From assembly GCF_002088975.1 (NCBI RefSeq), contig NZ_NCST01000112.1, positions 1 to 64,000 of the forward strand: DNA of 64,000 bases. The letters are read 5' to 3'. A program made the position numbers and the translations under genes. Below, piece by piece: positions 28,650 to 37,282 of this stretch. The notes below the pieces were generated by a model, which was given only the letters and a program-made list of their open reading frames with translations, was not told the origin of the DNA and ran no database searches. Source of the stretch: Henriciella aquimarina (GTDB taxonomy: Bacteria > Pseudomonadota > Alphaproteobacteria > Caulobacterales > Hyphomonadaceae). Positions within the stretch are counted from its first letter, which is position 1. Each line of letters begins with the position of its first letter.

Positions 28650-29414
28650 TCAGACAGCGGTGTATCCGCCATCAACGAGGAAATCGGCGCCGGTGACATA
28701 GCCGCTCTGGTCGGAGGCGAGATAAAGCGCGCAGGCGGCGACTTCTTCCGGCTCGCCGGGGCGCTGCACAAGAAAGCTTTGGCTGAGCGATTCCATGACC
28801 GCCGGGTCCTTGATGAAGGGCTCGGTCTGGGCTGAGCGGATGAAGCCCGGCGAGATAGAATTGACCCGGATTTTGTGAGGCGAGCCTTCCGCGGCGAGCT
28901 GGCGGGTCATCGCGACAACGGCGCCTTTCGCTGCGGTGTGTGCGAGCGCGCCTTGGGCCCGGGCGCCGATCCTGGCGGCAATCGAGCCCTTGTTGATGAT
29001 CGAGCCGCCGCCCTGTTTGACCATGTGCGGCCAGACCTCCCGCGTCAGGTGAAAGACAATATCGACTTCTTCGCGCATGGTTTTCGAGAAGGTCTCATAG
29101 GTCATGTCGGGGAAGAAATCGAAATAGGCCATGGCCGCATTGTTGTAGAGGATGTCGACCCGGCCGTAATTGTCGAGCGCAAACGTCGTGAGCTGGCTGG
29201 CGCCTTCGGCCTTCGACAGGTCAACCGGTTGAAGCGAGATCATCTCGCCACCATTCGCCGTCACCGCCGCGGCAACTTCTTCGCCGCGCGCCTTGTTAAT
29301 TTCGCACCCGACCACCTTCGCACCCTCGCGCGCGAAGAGTTCTGCTGCCGCCCGGCCCATGCCGCTGCCGGTGCCGGTAATGATCGCAACTTTGCCTTCG
29401 AGTTGTCCCGCCAT
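28650..29414 (-). CDS. Short-chain dehydrogenase with HxxxK active site (SDR 2)
   Basis: A 254-residue paralogue of SDR 1 with TGTGSGMG (13-20), NNAA (91-94), Ser144 and His159-x3-Lys163 in place of Tyr-x3-Lys. Two adjacent copies with the same replacement argue that it is functional. The ATG at 29414 follows GGAAGGAG. Its leader contains CCCATGTCTTTTGTGT, whose exact complement forms the leader of the divergent TonB receptor. It likely acts on an alcohol or ketone intermediate of the neighbouring catabolic locus. Confidence 0.9.
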   Translation of the reverse strand: MAGQLEGKVAIITGTGSGMGRAAAELFAREGAKVVGCEINKARGEEVAAAVTANGGEMISLQPVDLSKAEGASQLTTFALDNYGRVDILYNNAAMAYFDFFPDMTYETFSKTMREEVDIVFHLTREVWPHMVKQGGGSIINKGSIAARIGARAQGALAHTAAKGAVVAMTRQLAAEGSPHKIRVNSISPGFIRSAQTEPFIKDPAVMESLSQSFLVQRPGEPEEVAACALYLASDQSGYVTGADFLVDGGYTAV

Positions 29415-29425
29415 GTGGTCTCCTT

Positions 29426-29441
29426 CCCATGTCTTTTGTGT
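29426..29441. repeat. Left arm of inverted leader repeat
   Basis: CCCATGTCTTTTGTGT here is the perfect reverse complement of 29737-29752. Read on the minus strand it ends at the ribosome-binding site of SDR 2. With flanks, 19 of 20 bases match. The arms lie about 295 bp apart, each just upstream of a start codon. Confidence 0.85.
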
Positions 29442-29736
29442 TCTTGATTGATTTCCCGAGAGCGGCGCTGGCGGGCGCACCCGTCATGTCCGCTTTCTCA
29501 GTTACGACGCGGAAACAGGGCGGCTATTCCAAAAAAGTCCTCAAGCGCGGGTCTCTGGCGAGAGGTTCACCCCGGTCTTCATTGCCGCATGAAGACGGCC
29601 GAGGAGGGCCCGATGATCAAAAAATTGACCGCCCCATAACTTTTTCTGGAATGCCCAGCTTTCCCCTACGTCGTACCTAGGAGACCGGAAATGGCGGAGC
29701 GCCTGACAGCTTCCGGTATCGAAAAAATAAATAACG

Positions 29737-29752
29737 ACACAAAAGACATGGG
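29737..29752. repeat. Right arm of inverted leader repeat
   Basis: ACACAAAAGACATGGG, followed by GAGG and the receptor start nine bases later. It is identical, in transcript orientation, to the leader of SDR 2, so both divergent mRNAs begin translation from the same 5' context. Confidence 0.85.
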
Positions 29753-29761
29753 GAGGCCTAC

Positions 29762-32524
29762 ATGGCGTATAGAAAGTTCTGCAAATACAGTTTGGCGAGC
29801 GCGGTTTCACTGGTCGCGATCGCAACTGTCCCGGCCAGCGCCTGGGGACAGGAAACGACACAGTTCAATATTGAGAGCCAGCTACTGTCCAAGGCTCTGC
29901 TCGATTTCAACGAACAGACCGGTATCACGGTCGCGGCCTCCCGCGATCTGACCGAGGGCAAACGCTCTTCGGTTGTCCGTGGTGAGATGAAGCCGGAGGA
30001 AGCGCTTCGCCTCATGCTGGCCGATACCGGCCTGACCTATCGCCAGGATAGTTCGGGGGCGGTTATCGTACAGCGTGTGGCCGAGGAAGGCTCTGCCGCC
30101 GTCGCACAGGGCGAATCGAACGCGCCGGCTCAGGGGACGGAGGCTGCCGAGCCTGATACCGAGAATGCAGCCGAAGAGGACGAGGCAGAAGCCAGGCTGG
30201 GCGAAGTCATCGTGACCGCCCGGAAGAAAGGCGAGAGCGATCTCGATGTGCCGATCGCCATTCAGGCCATGCCCAGCGCCGAACTGGAAGCGCGAGGCGT
30301 CCAGAGCCTGACGGATCTCGCCGCCGTTACGCCGTCGCTTCTTATCTCGGAAAGCTTTGGCAGTCTGGGCGGGACGATGAACCTTCGCGGCGTCGGGGCA
30401 TCATCGCTCAATGCGGCGACCGATCAGGCTGTTGCGCTCAATCTTGACGGCGTGACTGTCGCCAATGGGACGGCGGCGCGGTTTGCCCAGTTCGATATGG
30501 CGCGTGTCGAGGTTCTGCAGGGGCCGCAAGCGCTCTATTTCGGCAAGAACACGACGGCCGGTATCGTTTCAGTCGTCTCGGCCGACCCGACCGACGAACT
30601 CTACACGATGCTACGCGCAGGCTATGAGTTCGAAGCCGACGAGATCCTGACCGAAGCAGTGATTTCCGGCCCGATCACAGACTCTCTTAGTGGCCGCGTG
30701 GCCCTCTACCGCTCGGAGCAGGAAGGGTATTTCGACAACCCCCTCGCTTCCACCAATGTCCAGCCGCCGGCCGACCTGGTGGCACTCTACGGCCCGCTGG
30801 ATCCGCCCCGTTACTCCCGTGGTCCGAATACAACCGATCTCGGTATTCGCGGTACGCTGCTTTATGAGCCGACCGACCGGTTCAGCCTGCGGCTCAAGGG
30901 GACCTATTTCGACCAGGAAGGCTCGGCGAGTAATGCCAATACCCAGCTTTACTTCTGCCCAGCCGGTGTGCCGGCTCCGGGGATCCCGGGCAATATACCC
31001 GGGGTCGGGGAGTGTGATGTGGACGAGACTTTGGCGCCGCTCGGCCAGAATCCGACCGCTGAAGTCGGCGGCGACCCAACCTATCGCGATGGTCAGCCAT
31101 ACCAGGAAATCTATCAGTATCTTCTCTCTGCGGATGCCGAATACCGTCTGACCGACAACCTCACGCTGAATTCGACCACGGGCTACTACAAGGTGGACAT
31201 GCTGGACGCGGCAAACGCGACCTGGTCGCCTTATCCGGCCCTTGGCAGTGTGAACCAGGTCAAGCGTGATGACTTTACCCAGGAGCTGCGCCTCACATCG
31301 GATTTCAACTCGCCCATAAACTGGATGATCGGGGCCTATTATCAAACGGGGGATTTCTCTTCCGACGGGCTGATCACGATCCTGCAGGATGTGGCACCAA
31401 ACTCGATCTATTATATCGACTCACGCACCTGGGGCGGTTTCGGCGAAGTAACCTTCGAATTCGGTGACTTCGTCCTGGCTGCCGGGGGCCGGTATACCGA
31501 TGAAAAGAAGGATCTGGACCTCTACAGCAAGGCGCTGGGCGGTTTCGCGACGGACCTTCCCGTCACGACGGTGCACTCGAAAAACTTCTCGCCCGAAGTC
31601 AGCCTGACCTGGAATGTCGCGGACAGGACCAACCTGTTCGTTTCCTACAGGAAGGGCACGAAGTCGGGCGGTTTCAACGCCGACACGCTGAACCTTCCGC
31701 CCTATGCCGATGACGACATCTCCTATGACGACGAAACCGTCGAAGGGTTTGAGGGGGGCGTGAAGAGCGTGTTGCTGAACGGCGCACTGCGCGCCGACCT
31801 GACCGGGTATACCTATGAGTACAGGGACCTTCAGGTCGGCGTGCTCGACCCGGTGGCCGTGACGCAGCTCACACGGAACGCCGCGACTGCGGATGTGCGG
31901 GGGATCCAGTTCAACGCCAATTACCAGCCCCCGTCGATTGAGGGCTTCCGCCTTTCCGGCGCGCTTAACTACAGTAATGCCCGCTTCTCCGACTATATCG
32001 GGACTTGCTATGCGGGGCAGTCGATTGCTGCGGGATGTAATCTCGACATTTTCGGCAATCCGGTCGAGCCGGGAGAGGTTGCGGTCAATCAGGACTTTGA
32101 CGGCAAGCCTCTCGTCAAGGCGCCGGACTGGACGGGCAGTCTGTCGGCGACCTACGACTTTCCGGTCACGTCGAATGGCACCTATCTCGGCCTGAATGTG
32201 GCGGCCAACTACAGCAGCAAATACCACACAGTGGACACCCAGCCGGTCAATTCGCTGCAGGATGCCTACACGACATTCGACGCGCAGGTGCGCCTCTTCA
32301 ACGACCGGGGCGGCTGGGAGCTGGCGCTCATCGGCAAGAACCTGACGGACGAATTGCGCATTCAGCAAGGCGTCGAAGTGCCGTTCTCGCCGGGACCGGG
32401 CGTCAATGCCGGGACGGGCACCAATGGGCCGACGGTCCCTGCAGACCTGGCCGGCTTCACCAACGCTCCGTTCCAGCTGATGGTGCGGCTGACGATCAGG
32501 CCACACGAGTTCTTCAACCAGTGA
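29762..32524 (+). CDS. TonB-dependent receptor with STN signalling domain (receptor 1)
   Basis: A 920-residue outer-membrane receptor. A signal peptide (about 1-29, ending SAWGQ) is followed by a secretin/TonB N-terminal (STN) domain (about 33-110: NIESQLLSKALLDFNEQTGI), an acidic linker, a plug domain (about 145-260, GPQALYFGKNTTAG) and a 22-strand barrel ending in a terminal aromatic-rich strand (EFFNQ). STN domains usually contact a FecR-type anti-sigma factor, but none is adjacent; the only FecI/FecR pair in the window is at 60.9-62.4 kb. It is probably co-transcribed with the SnoaL and PQQ dehydrogenase genes. The ligand is unknown. Confidence 0.92.
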   Translation: MAYRKFCKYSLASAVSLVAIATVPASAWGQETTQFNIESQLLSKALLDFNEQTGITVAASRDLTEGKRSSVVRGEMKPEEALRLMLADTGLTYRQDSSGAVIVQRVAEEGSAAVAQGESNAPAQGTEAAEPDTENAAEEDEAEARLGEVIVTARKKGESDLDVPIAIQAMPSAELEARGVQSLTDLAAVTPSLLISESFGSLGGTMNLRGVGASSLNAATDQAVALNLDGVTVANGTAARFAQFDMARVEVLQGPQALYFGKNTTAGIVSVVSADPTDELYTMLRAGYEFEADEILTEAVISGPITDSLSGRVALYRSEQEGYFDNPLASTNVQPPADLVALYGPLDPPRYSRGPNTTDLGIRGTLLYEPTDRFSLRLKGTYFDQEGSASNANTQLYFCPAGVPAPGIPGNIPGVGECDVDETLAPLGQNPTAEVGGDPTYRDGQPYQEIYQYLLSADAEYRLTDNLTLNSTTGYYKVDMLDAANATWSPYPALGSVNQVKRDDFTQELRLTSDFNSPINWMIGAYYQTGDFSSDGLITILQDVAPNSIYYIDSRTWGGFGEVTFEFGDFVLAAGGRYTDEKKDLDLYSKALGGFATDLPVTTVHSKNFSPEVSLTWNVADRTNLFVSYRKGTKSGGFNADTLNLPPYADDDISYDDETVEGFEGGVKSVLLNGALRADLTGYTYEYRDLQVGVLDPVAVTQLTRNAATADVRGIQFNANYQPPSIEGFRLSGALNYSNARFSDYIGTCYAGQSIAAGCNLDIFGNPVEPGEVAVNQDFDGKPLVKAPDWTGSLSATYDFPVTSNGTYLGLNVAANYSSKYHTVDTQPVNSLQDAYTTFDAQVRLFNDRGGWELALIGKNLTDELRIQQGVEVPFSPGPGVNAGTGTNGPTVPADLAGFTNAPFQLMVRLTIRPHEFFNQ

Positions 32525-32692
32525 GGCCGATCACCGGTACCCCGTGTCGTTCAAGATACTTTCCCTCCCGTCTCGGGCGGCACGGGGCCGGCTGCATCCG
32601 GACAAGCCTCTTCTCGCCGCTGTCCGGTGGAGGCGCGCAGCCATTTCACGCGCGCACAGGGAATCCAAACGTCATTCAAGAAGGAAACAGCT

Positions 32693-33106
32693 ATGTCCAT
32701 TGAGGAAAACAAGAAGGTCGTCCTCGACTATTTCGCAGCGTCCAAGGCCGGAGATGTCGAGAAGCTGAAGCAGCTCATCGCCGACGACGCCAAGCGCTGG
32801 ATGATTCCGGGCACGCCCTTTTCCGGGGTGGCAGACAAGGCGGAAATGATCGGGGCATTCGAAGCGGTGTCGAGCGCGTCCGACGGGCCGTTCGACAATG
32901 AAGTCGAATACGTCACCGCCGAAGAGGACCGCGTCTCGGTCACCGCGAAAAGCGAGCTGAAGCTCAAGAGCGGCAAGGTCTATTCGAATGTCTACCACTT
33001 CCTGTTCTTCGTGGAGAACGGCCAGATCAAGTACATCAAGGAATACTTCAATACGGCTCACTTCAACGAAGTCTTCACAGAGGAAGAACTCGCAAAGCTC
33101 GGCTAA
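32693..33106 (+). CDS. SnoaL/NTF2-like small enzyme or binding protein
   Basis: A 137-residue cone-fold protein of the NTF2/ketosteroid isomerase superfamily (VVLDYFAASKAGDVEKLKQLIADDAKRWM is cut by many family members in the same way; FLFFVENGQIKYIKEYFNT near the end). Such proteins act as isomerases, hydrolases or dehydratases, or simply bind small molecules. ATG 32693 follows AAGGAAAC. It lies between a TonB receptor and a PQQ dehydrogenase and likely belongs to the same pathway. Confidence 0.82.
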   Translation: MSIEENKKVVLDYFAASKAGDVEKLKQLIADDAKRWMIPGTPFSGVADKAEMIGAFEAVSSASDGPFDNEVEYVTAEEDRVSVTAKSELKLKSGKVYSNVYHFLFFVENGQIKYIKEYFNTAHFNEVFTEEELAKLG

Positions 33107-33222
33107 CGAAGGGGAGGCGCATCGCAGCTTTTCCGGCCGGAATACAAGGCTGGGGCGCGAGAGCGGCGGCTCCTGAAAGCATGAAAATCAAAACCAGGGA
33201 CAGGACACTGTTCGGGAGGAGT

Positions 33223-35430
33223 ATGATGAAGTTTGGCGCACTGTATTGGTCGGTCGCGGTCCTGGCCTGTCTGGGGATCTCGGCCTGTGATGTGAGCACG
33301 AAGGCGCAAGCGCCAGAGGCGGACGCGCAGGAAACAGCCGTTCAGGACGAGGCGGCGGACGAAACAAAGACGGCTCTCCCAAAGGCGGCTTCCGGGGCCG
33401 AGGTCTCCATGGTAGACGGGACGAACCCCGATGACTGGCCCTCCTATGGCCGCACCTATGGCGAACAGCATTTCAGTCCGCTGGATCAGGTCAACGCTGA
33501 GACGGTGGACCGGCTGGGCCTGGCCTGGTCGCTCGACCTGCCGGTCGGCAATACGACCACACAGCCCATCGTCGTCGATGGCGTGATCTACTTCGCCGCC
33601 CGCTACAGCGTGGTTCACGCGGTCGATGCGGTCACAGGCGAGCTTCTCTGGACCTATGACCCGGAGGTTCCCCAACATGTCGACGATGCCGGCCGGATGC
33701 TGATTGCCTGGGGCAGCCGCGGCATCGCCTGGTGGAATGGCAAGGTCTACACCATCACCAATGCCGGGCGCATGATTGCCCTCGACACTGAAACCGGCGA
33801 GCCGGTCTGGGAAAAGCAAATCATCGCCCCTGATGATCAGAGTTATTTCACGGCCGCGCCCCGCGTCTTCGATGGCGTGGTCGTCATCGGCAATTCCGGC
33901 GATACAGGCCCGACACGCGGTCACTTTACCGCCCTCGACGCCGAGACGGGCGAACAGCTCTGGCGCTTCTGGGTCGTGCCGGGCAATCCGGAAGACGGCT
34001 TCGAGCGCCCGGAGCTGGAAATGGCGGCGGAAACCTGGTCCGGTGAATGGTGGAAGTTTGGCGGCAATGGCGCGCCGTGGAATGCCTACACCTACGATCC
34101 CGAGACCGGGACCGTCTTCGTCGGGACCGGTAATGGCTTTCCGTTCAACCATCGCCTGCGCAGTGAAGGGGAGGGCGACAACCTCTTCCTGTCGTCGGTT
34201 GTCGCGCTGGACCTGAAGTCCGGCGAGTACAAGTGGCACTATCAGGGCACGCCCGCCGATACCTGGGATTTCACCATGACCCACGATATGGCGCTGGCCG
34301 ATCTCGAAATCGATGGCGAGCTGCGCAAGGTTCTGGTGACGGCCCCGAAGAATGGTTTCTTCTTCGTCATCGACCGGATCACCGGCGAATTCATCTCTGC
34401 CGAGCCCTTCGTGAAGGTCACCTGGGCGACGCATTATGACGAGAATGGCCGCCCGGTCGAAGCACCTGGCGCCCGCTACGAGCCGGGTACGACGTTCGAT
34501 GGCTGGCCGACTGTCTTCGGGGGCCATAACTGGCAGGCGCAGGCCTACAGCCCACAGACGAAACTGGCCTACATCCCGGTGGTCGATCTGGGCGGGACCT
34601 TTACCGACAATACCGACGAAACGACCTGGGATCCGGAGCACGGTGAGATCACCACGGGGCTCGATGCCACGGGTGATGTCGAGAACTCTGACCGGCCCGA
34701 AGAGGCGACCGCCGCCCTGCTTGCCTGGGACCCGGTCAAACAGGAGCGCGTCTGGCGCGTCCAGGCCGACCGCATGGTGCCGGCCGGTGTCATGGCGACA
34801 GGCGGTGGCCTGGTCTTCCAGGGCGCGGTGGACGGCTATTTCAGCGCCTATGATGCGGCCACTGGCGAGGAAGTCTGGTCGTATGACATGAAGGCGCCGG
34901 GCGTGATCGCGCCGGTGACCTATGCCGTCGACGGCAGGCAATATGTCACCATCCTGACAGGCACGAGCGGGGTGCCCTCGGCCTGGGGGCGGATGGTGCA
35001 CGATCTCGGCCTGGACTATCGCAGCATCGACCGGCGAGTCCTGACCTTCGCGCTCGATGGTGAGGCCACCCTGCCGCCGCGCACCGTGGTCGACCTGCAG
35101 AAGCCGGAAGACCCGGACTATGAGCCGATGCCCGAACTCGAGGAAGCCGGTCGCGAACTCTATGGCGGCATGTGCGCGACCTGCCATGGCTACAAGGCCG
35201 TTGCCGGTGGTCGTGCCCCGGACCTGCGCTATTCGCCGATGCAGCTCGATGCCGACATGTTCGAGGCGGTCGTGCAGGACGGCGCGCTCTTGTCAGCCGG
35301 CATGCCGCGCTTTGGCTTCCTAAGCGACGAGGACATTGAGGCGATCCGGCAATATGTCCGCGCCCAGGCGCATGACCCGGAGCTCGATGAGGCAAAGAAC
35401 GTGACCGGAATGGCCATCGCGCCGCGGTAA
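33223..35430 (+). CDS. PQQ alcohol dehydrogenase fused to cytochrome c, lipoprotein
   Basis: A 735-residue type II quinohemoprotein: lipobox ISAC (Cys22), an eight-bladed propeller (about 65-625) with the catalytic aspartate D349 (DTWDFT) and N304 (GTGNG) of the Ca2+ site, then a cytochrome c domain with CATCH at 651-655 and a likely axial Met694. It oxidises alcohols in the periplasm and passes electrons to its heme. Two family features are missing: the vicinal disulfide CC aligns with L160-I161 before WGSRG, and the Ca2+-ligand Glu aligns with T228 (D227 is next to it). ATG 33223 follows GGGAGGAG; an upstream ATG at 33181 has no ribosome site and would mask the lipoprotein signal. Confidence 0.9.
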   Translation: MMKFGALYWSVAVLACLGISACDVSTKAQAPEADAQETAVQDEAADETKTALPKAASGAEVSMVDGTNPDDWPSYGRTYGEQHFSPLDQVNAETVDRLGLAWSLDLPVGNTTTQPIVVDGVIYFAARYSVVHAVDAVTGELLWTYDPEVPQHVDDAGRMLIAWGSRGIAWWNGKVYTITNAGRMIALDTETGEPVWEKQIIAPDDQSYFTAAPRVFDGVVVIGNSGDTGPTRGHFTALDAETGEQLWRFWVVPGNPEDGFERPELEMAAETWSGEWWKFGGNGAPWNAYTYDPETGTVFVGTGNGFPFNHRLRSEGEGDNLFLSSVVALDLKSGEYKWHYQGTPADTWDFTMTHDMALADLEIDGELRKVLVTAPKNGFFFVIDRITGEFISAEPFVKVTWATHYDENGRPVEAPGARYEPGTTFDGWPTVFGGHNWQAQAYSPQTKLAYIPVVDLGGTFTDNTDETTWDPEHGEITTGLDATGDVENSDRPEEATAALLAWDPVKQERVWRVQADRMVPAGVMATGGGLVFQGAVDGYFSAYDAATGEEVWSYDMKAPGVIAPVTYAVDGRQYVTILTGTSGVPSAWGRMVHDLGLDYRSIDRRVLTFALDGEATLPPRTVVDLQKPEDPDYEPMPELEEAGRELYGGMCATCHGYKAVAGGRAPDLRYSPMQLDADMFEAVVQDGALLSAGMPRFGFLSDEDIEAIRQYVRAQAHDPELDEAKNVTGMAIAPR

Positions 35431-35514
35431 CGAACGGCATGGAGGCAAATTGGGCGCTCCGGTCAGAGGGCTGGGAAGTGCCCGGTCAATCCATGGAAGA
35501 AAGGGTGTTGGAAA

Positions 35515-36066
35515 ATGACAATGAACACAAGGGATGCGGCAGTATCGGCCGTGAATACGCCGATCATCCAAATGGCTTTTGTCGTTCCCGATATTCGCGA
35601 GGCCATCGACACCTGGGTGAAAGATCTGGGGGCTGGTCCGTGGTTTCTGGTCGATGGCATCACGGGGGATGAGCCGGATTATCGCGGGCAGCCGACGGAA
35701 GCTGCCTATGCCCTGGCCACGACCTTCGTCGGCGACATGCAAATTGAACTCGTCGAGATGAAGGATGATCACCCGTCTGCCTTTCGCGAATGGGTGGATC
35801 ATCGCGGATACGGGCTGCACCACCTCGGCGTCGGCAGTGAGGATGTCGAGGGCGATATCCGAAAGTATCAGGCCAAGGGCTATGAGACCGTCTTCCGGTG
35901 CGGCTCGCCGCTCGATGGCCGGATCGCGTTCCTGTCGGCAGGCTTCGACAAGCCGTCCATGATCGAGATTATTCCCCTCTCCGAAGGCACCAAAGAGATG
36001 CGGGGGATGTCACGCAAGGCTTCCGCAGACTGGGATGGCATGGAGCCGATCAGAAATCTGTTCTGA
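35515..36066 (+). CDS. Glyoxalase/VOC-superfamily protein
   Basis: A 183-residue vicinal-oxygen-chelate protein with two beta-alpha-beta-beta-beta modules. Likely metal ligands are in TPIIQMAFVV, the IELVEM strand (Glu), the GLHHLGVG segment (His) and SMIEIIP (Glu). The length and GLHHLG pattern recall methylmalonyl-CoA epimerase relatives and dioxygenases, but I cannot assign a reaction. It is last in the + strand run after the PQQ dehydrogenase (85 bp gap) and converges on the MFS transporter gene. Confidence 0.82.
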   Translation: MTMNTRDAAVSAVNTPIIQMAFVVPDIREAIDTWVKDLGAGPWFLVDGITGDEPDYRGQPTEAAYALATTFVGDMQIELVEMKDDHPSAFREWVDHRGYGLHHLGVGSEDVEGDIRKYQAKGYETVFRCGSPLDGRIAFLSAGFDKPSMIEIIPLSEGTKEMRGMSRKASADWDGMEPIRNLF

Positions 36067-36085
36067 AGGCCGCGTGAGACCTTGT

Positions 36086-37282
36086 CTACATCCCGCCCTC
36101 GAAGGTCTGGCCCGGGACGGGCACGCGCCAGCGGATATGCGCGACCGCGAAAAGGGCAAAGGCCAGACCGGTCAGGCCCATCGTGGTCAACGAGACTTGC
36201 TGGAAGAGCCCATGCGCCGCCGGTACCAGGCTGACGAGGGCAGGACCAACACCCATCCCGGCAAAGGCCAGGACTGGCAGGAGCGAGGTGATCCGTTCGG
36301 TCGGATCGACCTCGGCCACGATGCCCATCAGCAGGGGGAGTCCACCGCCCCACGCAAACAGGAAAAGACTGCTGGCAGCGTAGAAACGGACAAGCCCCAT
36401 ATGGGCGGTGAGCAGCATCACGCTGAGCGCCAGGGTCAGGCAGACGGCCAGCACTGGCCCGATCCGCCCGAAGCGTGAGGTGATGATGGCAGCCAGCAGC
36501 GAACCTGCGATCGCAGCGATATTGCCAACCGCCAGGGCCTGGCCGATCAGCCCGTCCGCCAGCCCGGCCATCGAGCCGAGTACACCAGAGAACACCCACA
36601 GCACACCGACAGCGGCGGAAAAGATGAAATAGGCGGCCGCTTTCAGCAGCACCGCCGGGTGAAAGGCTGAAGCCTCTGCCTCGGCCACGCCCGGAGGTGT
36701 AGCAGGCATCGGATTTCGGCCCAAGGCGAAGCTGACAGGGATCAACAGGGCCTGAAGTCCGGCCAGGAAAGCCGCGACGGGCAGGAAAGAGGCGCCCCAG
36801 CCAAGCGCGGGTATGGCGAGCAGGACCATGACCGCCACGATCGCCTGCAAGGTCAGGATAAAGGCAAAGCCCCGGTCCGGATTGGCCGAAGCGCCGACGA
36901 TGGCCGCCGAGAGCGCAAGCAGTACACCTGCGCCAACACCGGAGAGGGCTTCCATGAGGACCGCGCCATTGAACCCGGGCATGAAAGCCACCCCCAGTTG
37001 GGCCGTGCAGGCGAGAAGCGCGGAGAGAATGGCCGTCAGCCGAAAAGGTAGACGTTTGAGCCACACTGTTACCACCAGCGAGCCAAGCGCTGTGCCCAGA
37101 AGGTTTGCGAGGCCGACAAGACCCGAGCCGGCCCCCTCGACCTCGAAGGCCCCGGCAATGAGCGTTGCCAGCAAGGGCATGGCGACGACCTGGGTGACGC
37201 CGAGCCCGCCCATCACGATCGCGGCCAATACCTCGCCGCGACCGGGCCCCGTGGCGCGCGCTGTCTCTTGAGGCAAAGCCAT
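36086..37282 (-). CDS. MFS transporter
   Basis: A 398-residue inner-membrane protein with about 12 hydrophobic helices and glycine-rich motifs typical of the major facilitator superfamily (MGGLGVTQVVAMPLLATLIAG is a typical first helix in parts). Its start shares a base with the stop of the GMC dehydrogenase gene (TGATG at 37280-37284), so they are coupled. It probably imports the substrate or exports a product of the locus. No signature fixes the substrate. Confidence 0.85.
   Translation of the reverse strand: MALPQETARATGPGRGEVLAAIVMGGLGVTQVVAMPLLATLIAGAFEVEGAGSGLVGLANLLGTALGSLVVTVWLKRLPFRLTAILSALLACTAQLGVAFMPGFNGAVLMEALSGVGAGVLLALSAAIVGASANPDRGFAFILTLQAIVAVMVLLAIPALGWGASFLPVAAFLAGLQALLIPVSFALGRNPMPATPPGVAEAEASAFHPAVLLKAAAYFIFSAAVGVLWVFSGVLGSMAGLADGLIGQALAVGNIAAIAGSLLAAIITSRFGRIGPVLAVCLTLALSVMLLTAHMGLVRFYAASSLFLFAWGGGLPLLMGIVAEVDPTERITSLLPVLAFAGMGVGPALVSLVPAAHGLFQQVSLTTMGLTGLAFALFAVAHIRWRVPVPGQTFEGGM

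Larger units (their letters stand above)
29415..29761. other. 347-bp divergent promoter region of the catabolic locus
   Basis: This region separates SDR 2 from TonB receptor 1 and has no ORF I trust. Besides the mirrored leader repeat it has an AT-rich stretch near 29626-29650 (ATTGACCGCCCCATAACTTTTT) that could hold promoter elements for either direction. Confidence 0.5.

Noticed and set aside
33103-35187. 694-codon frame antisense to the PQQ dehydrogenase
   Set aside because: Same reason: the sense strand encodes a full-length recognisable enzyme and the antisense product has no family pattern.
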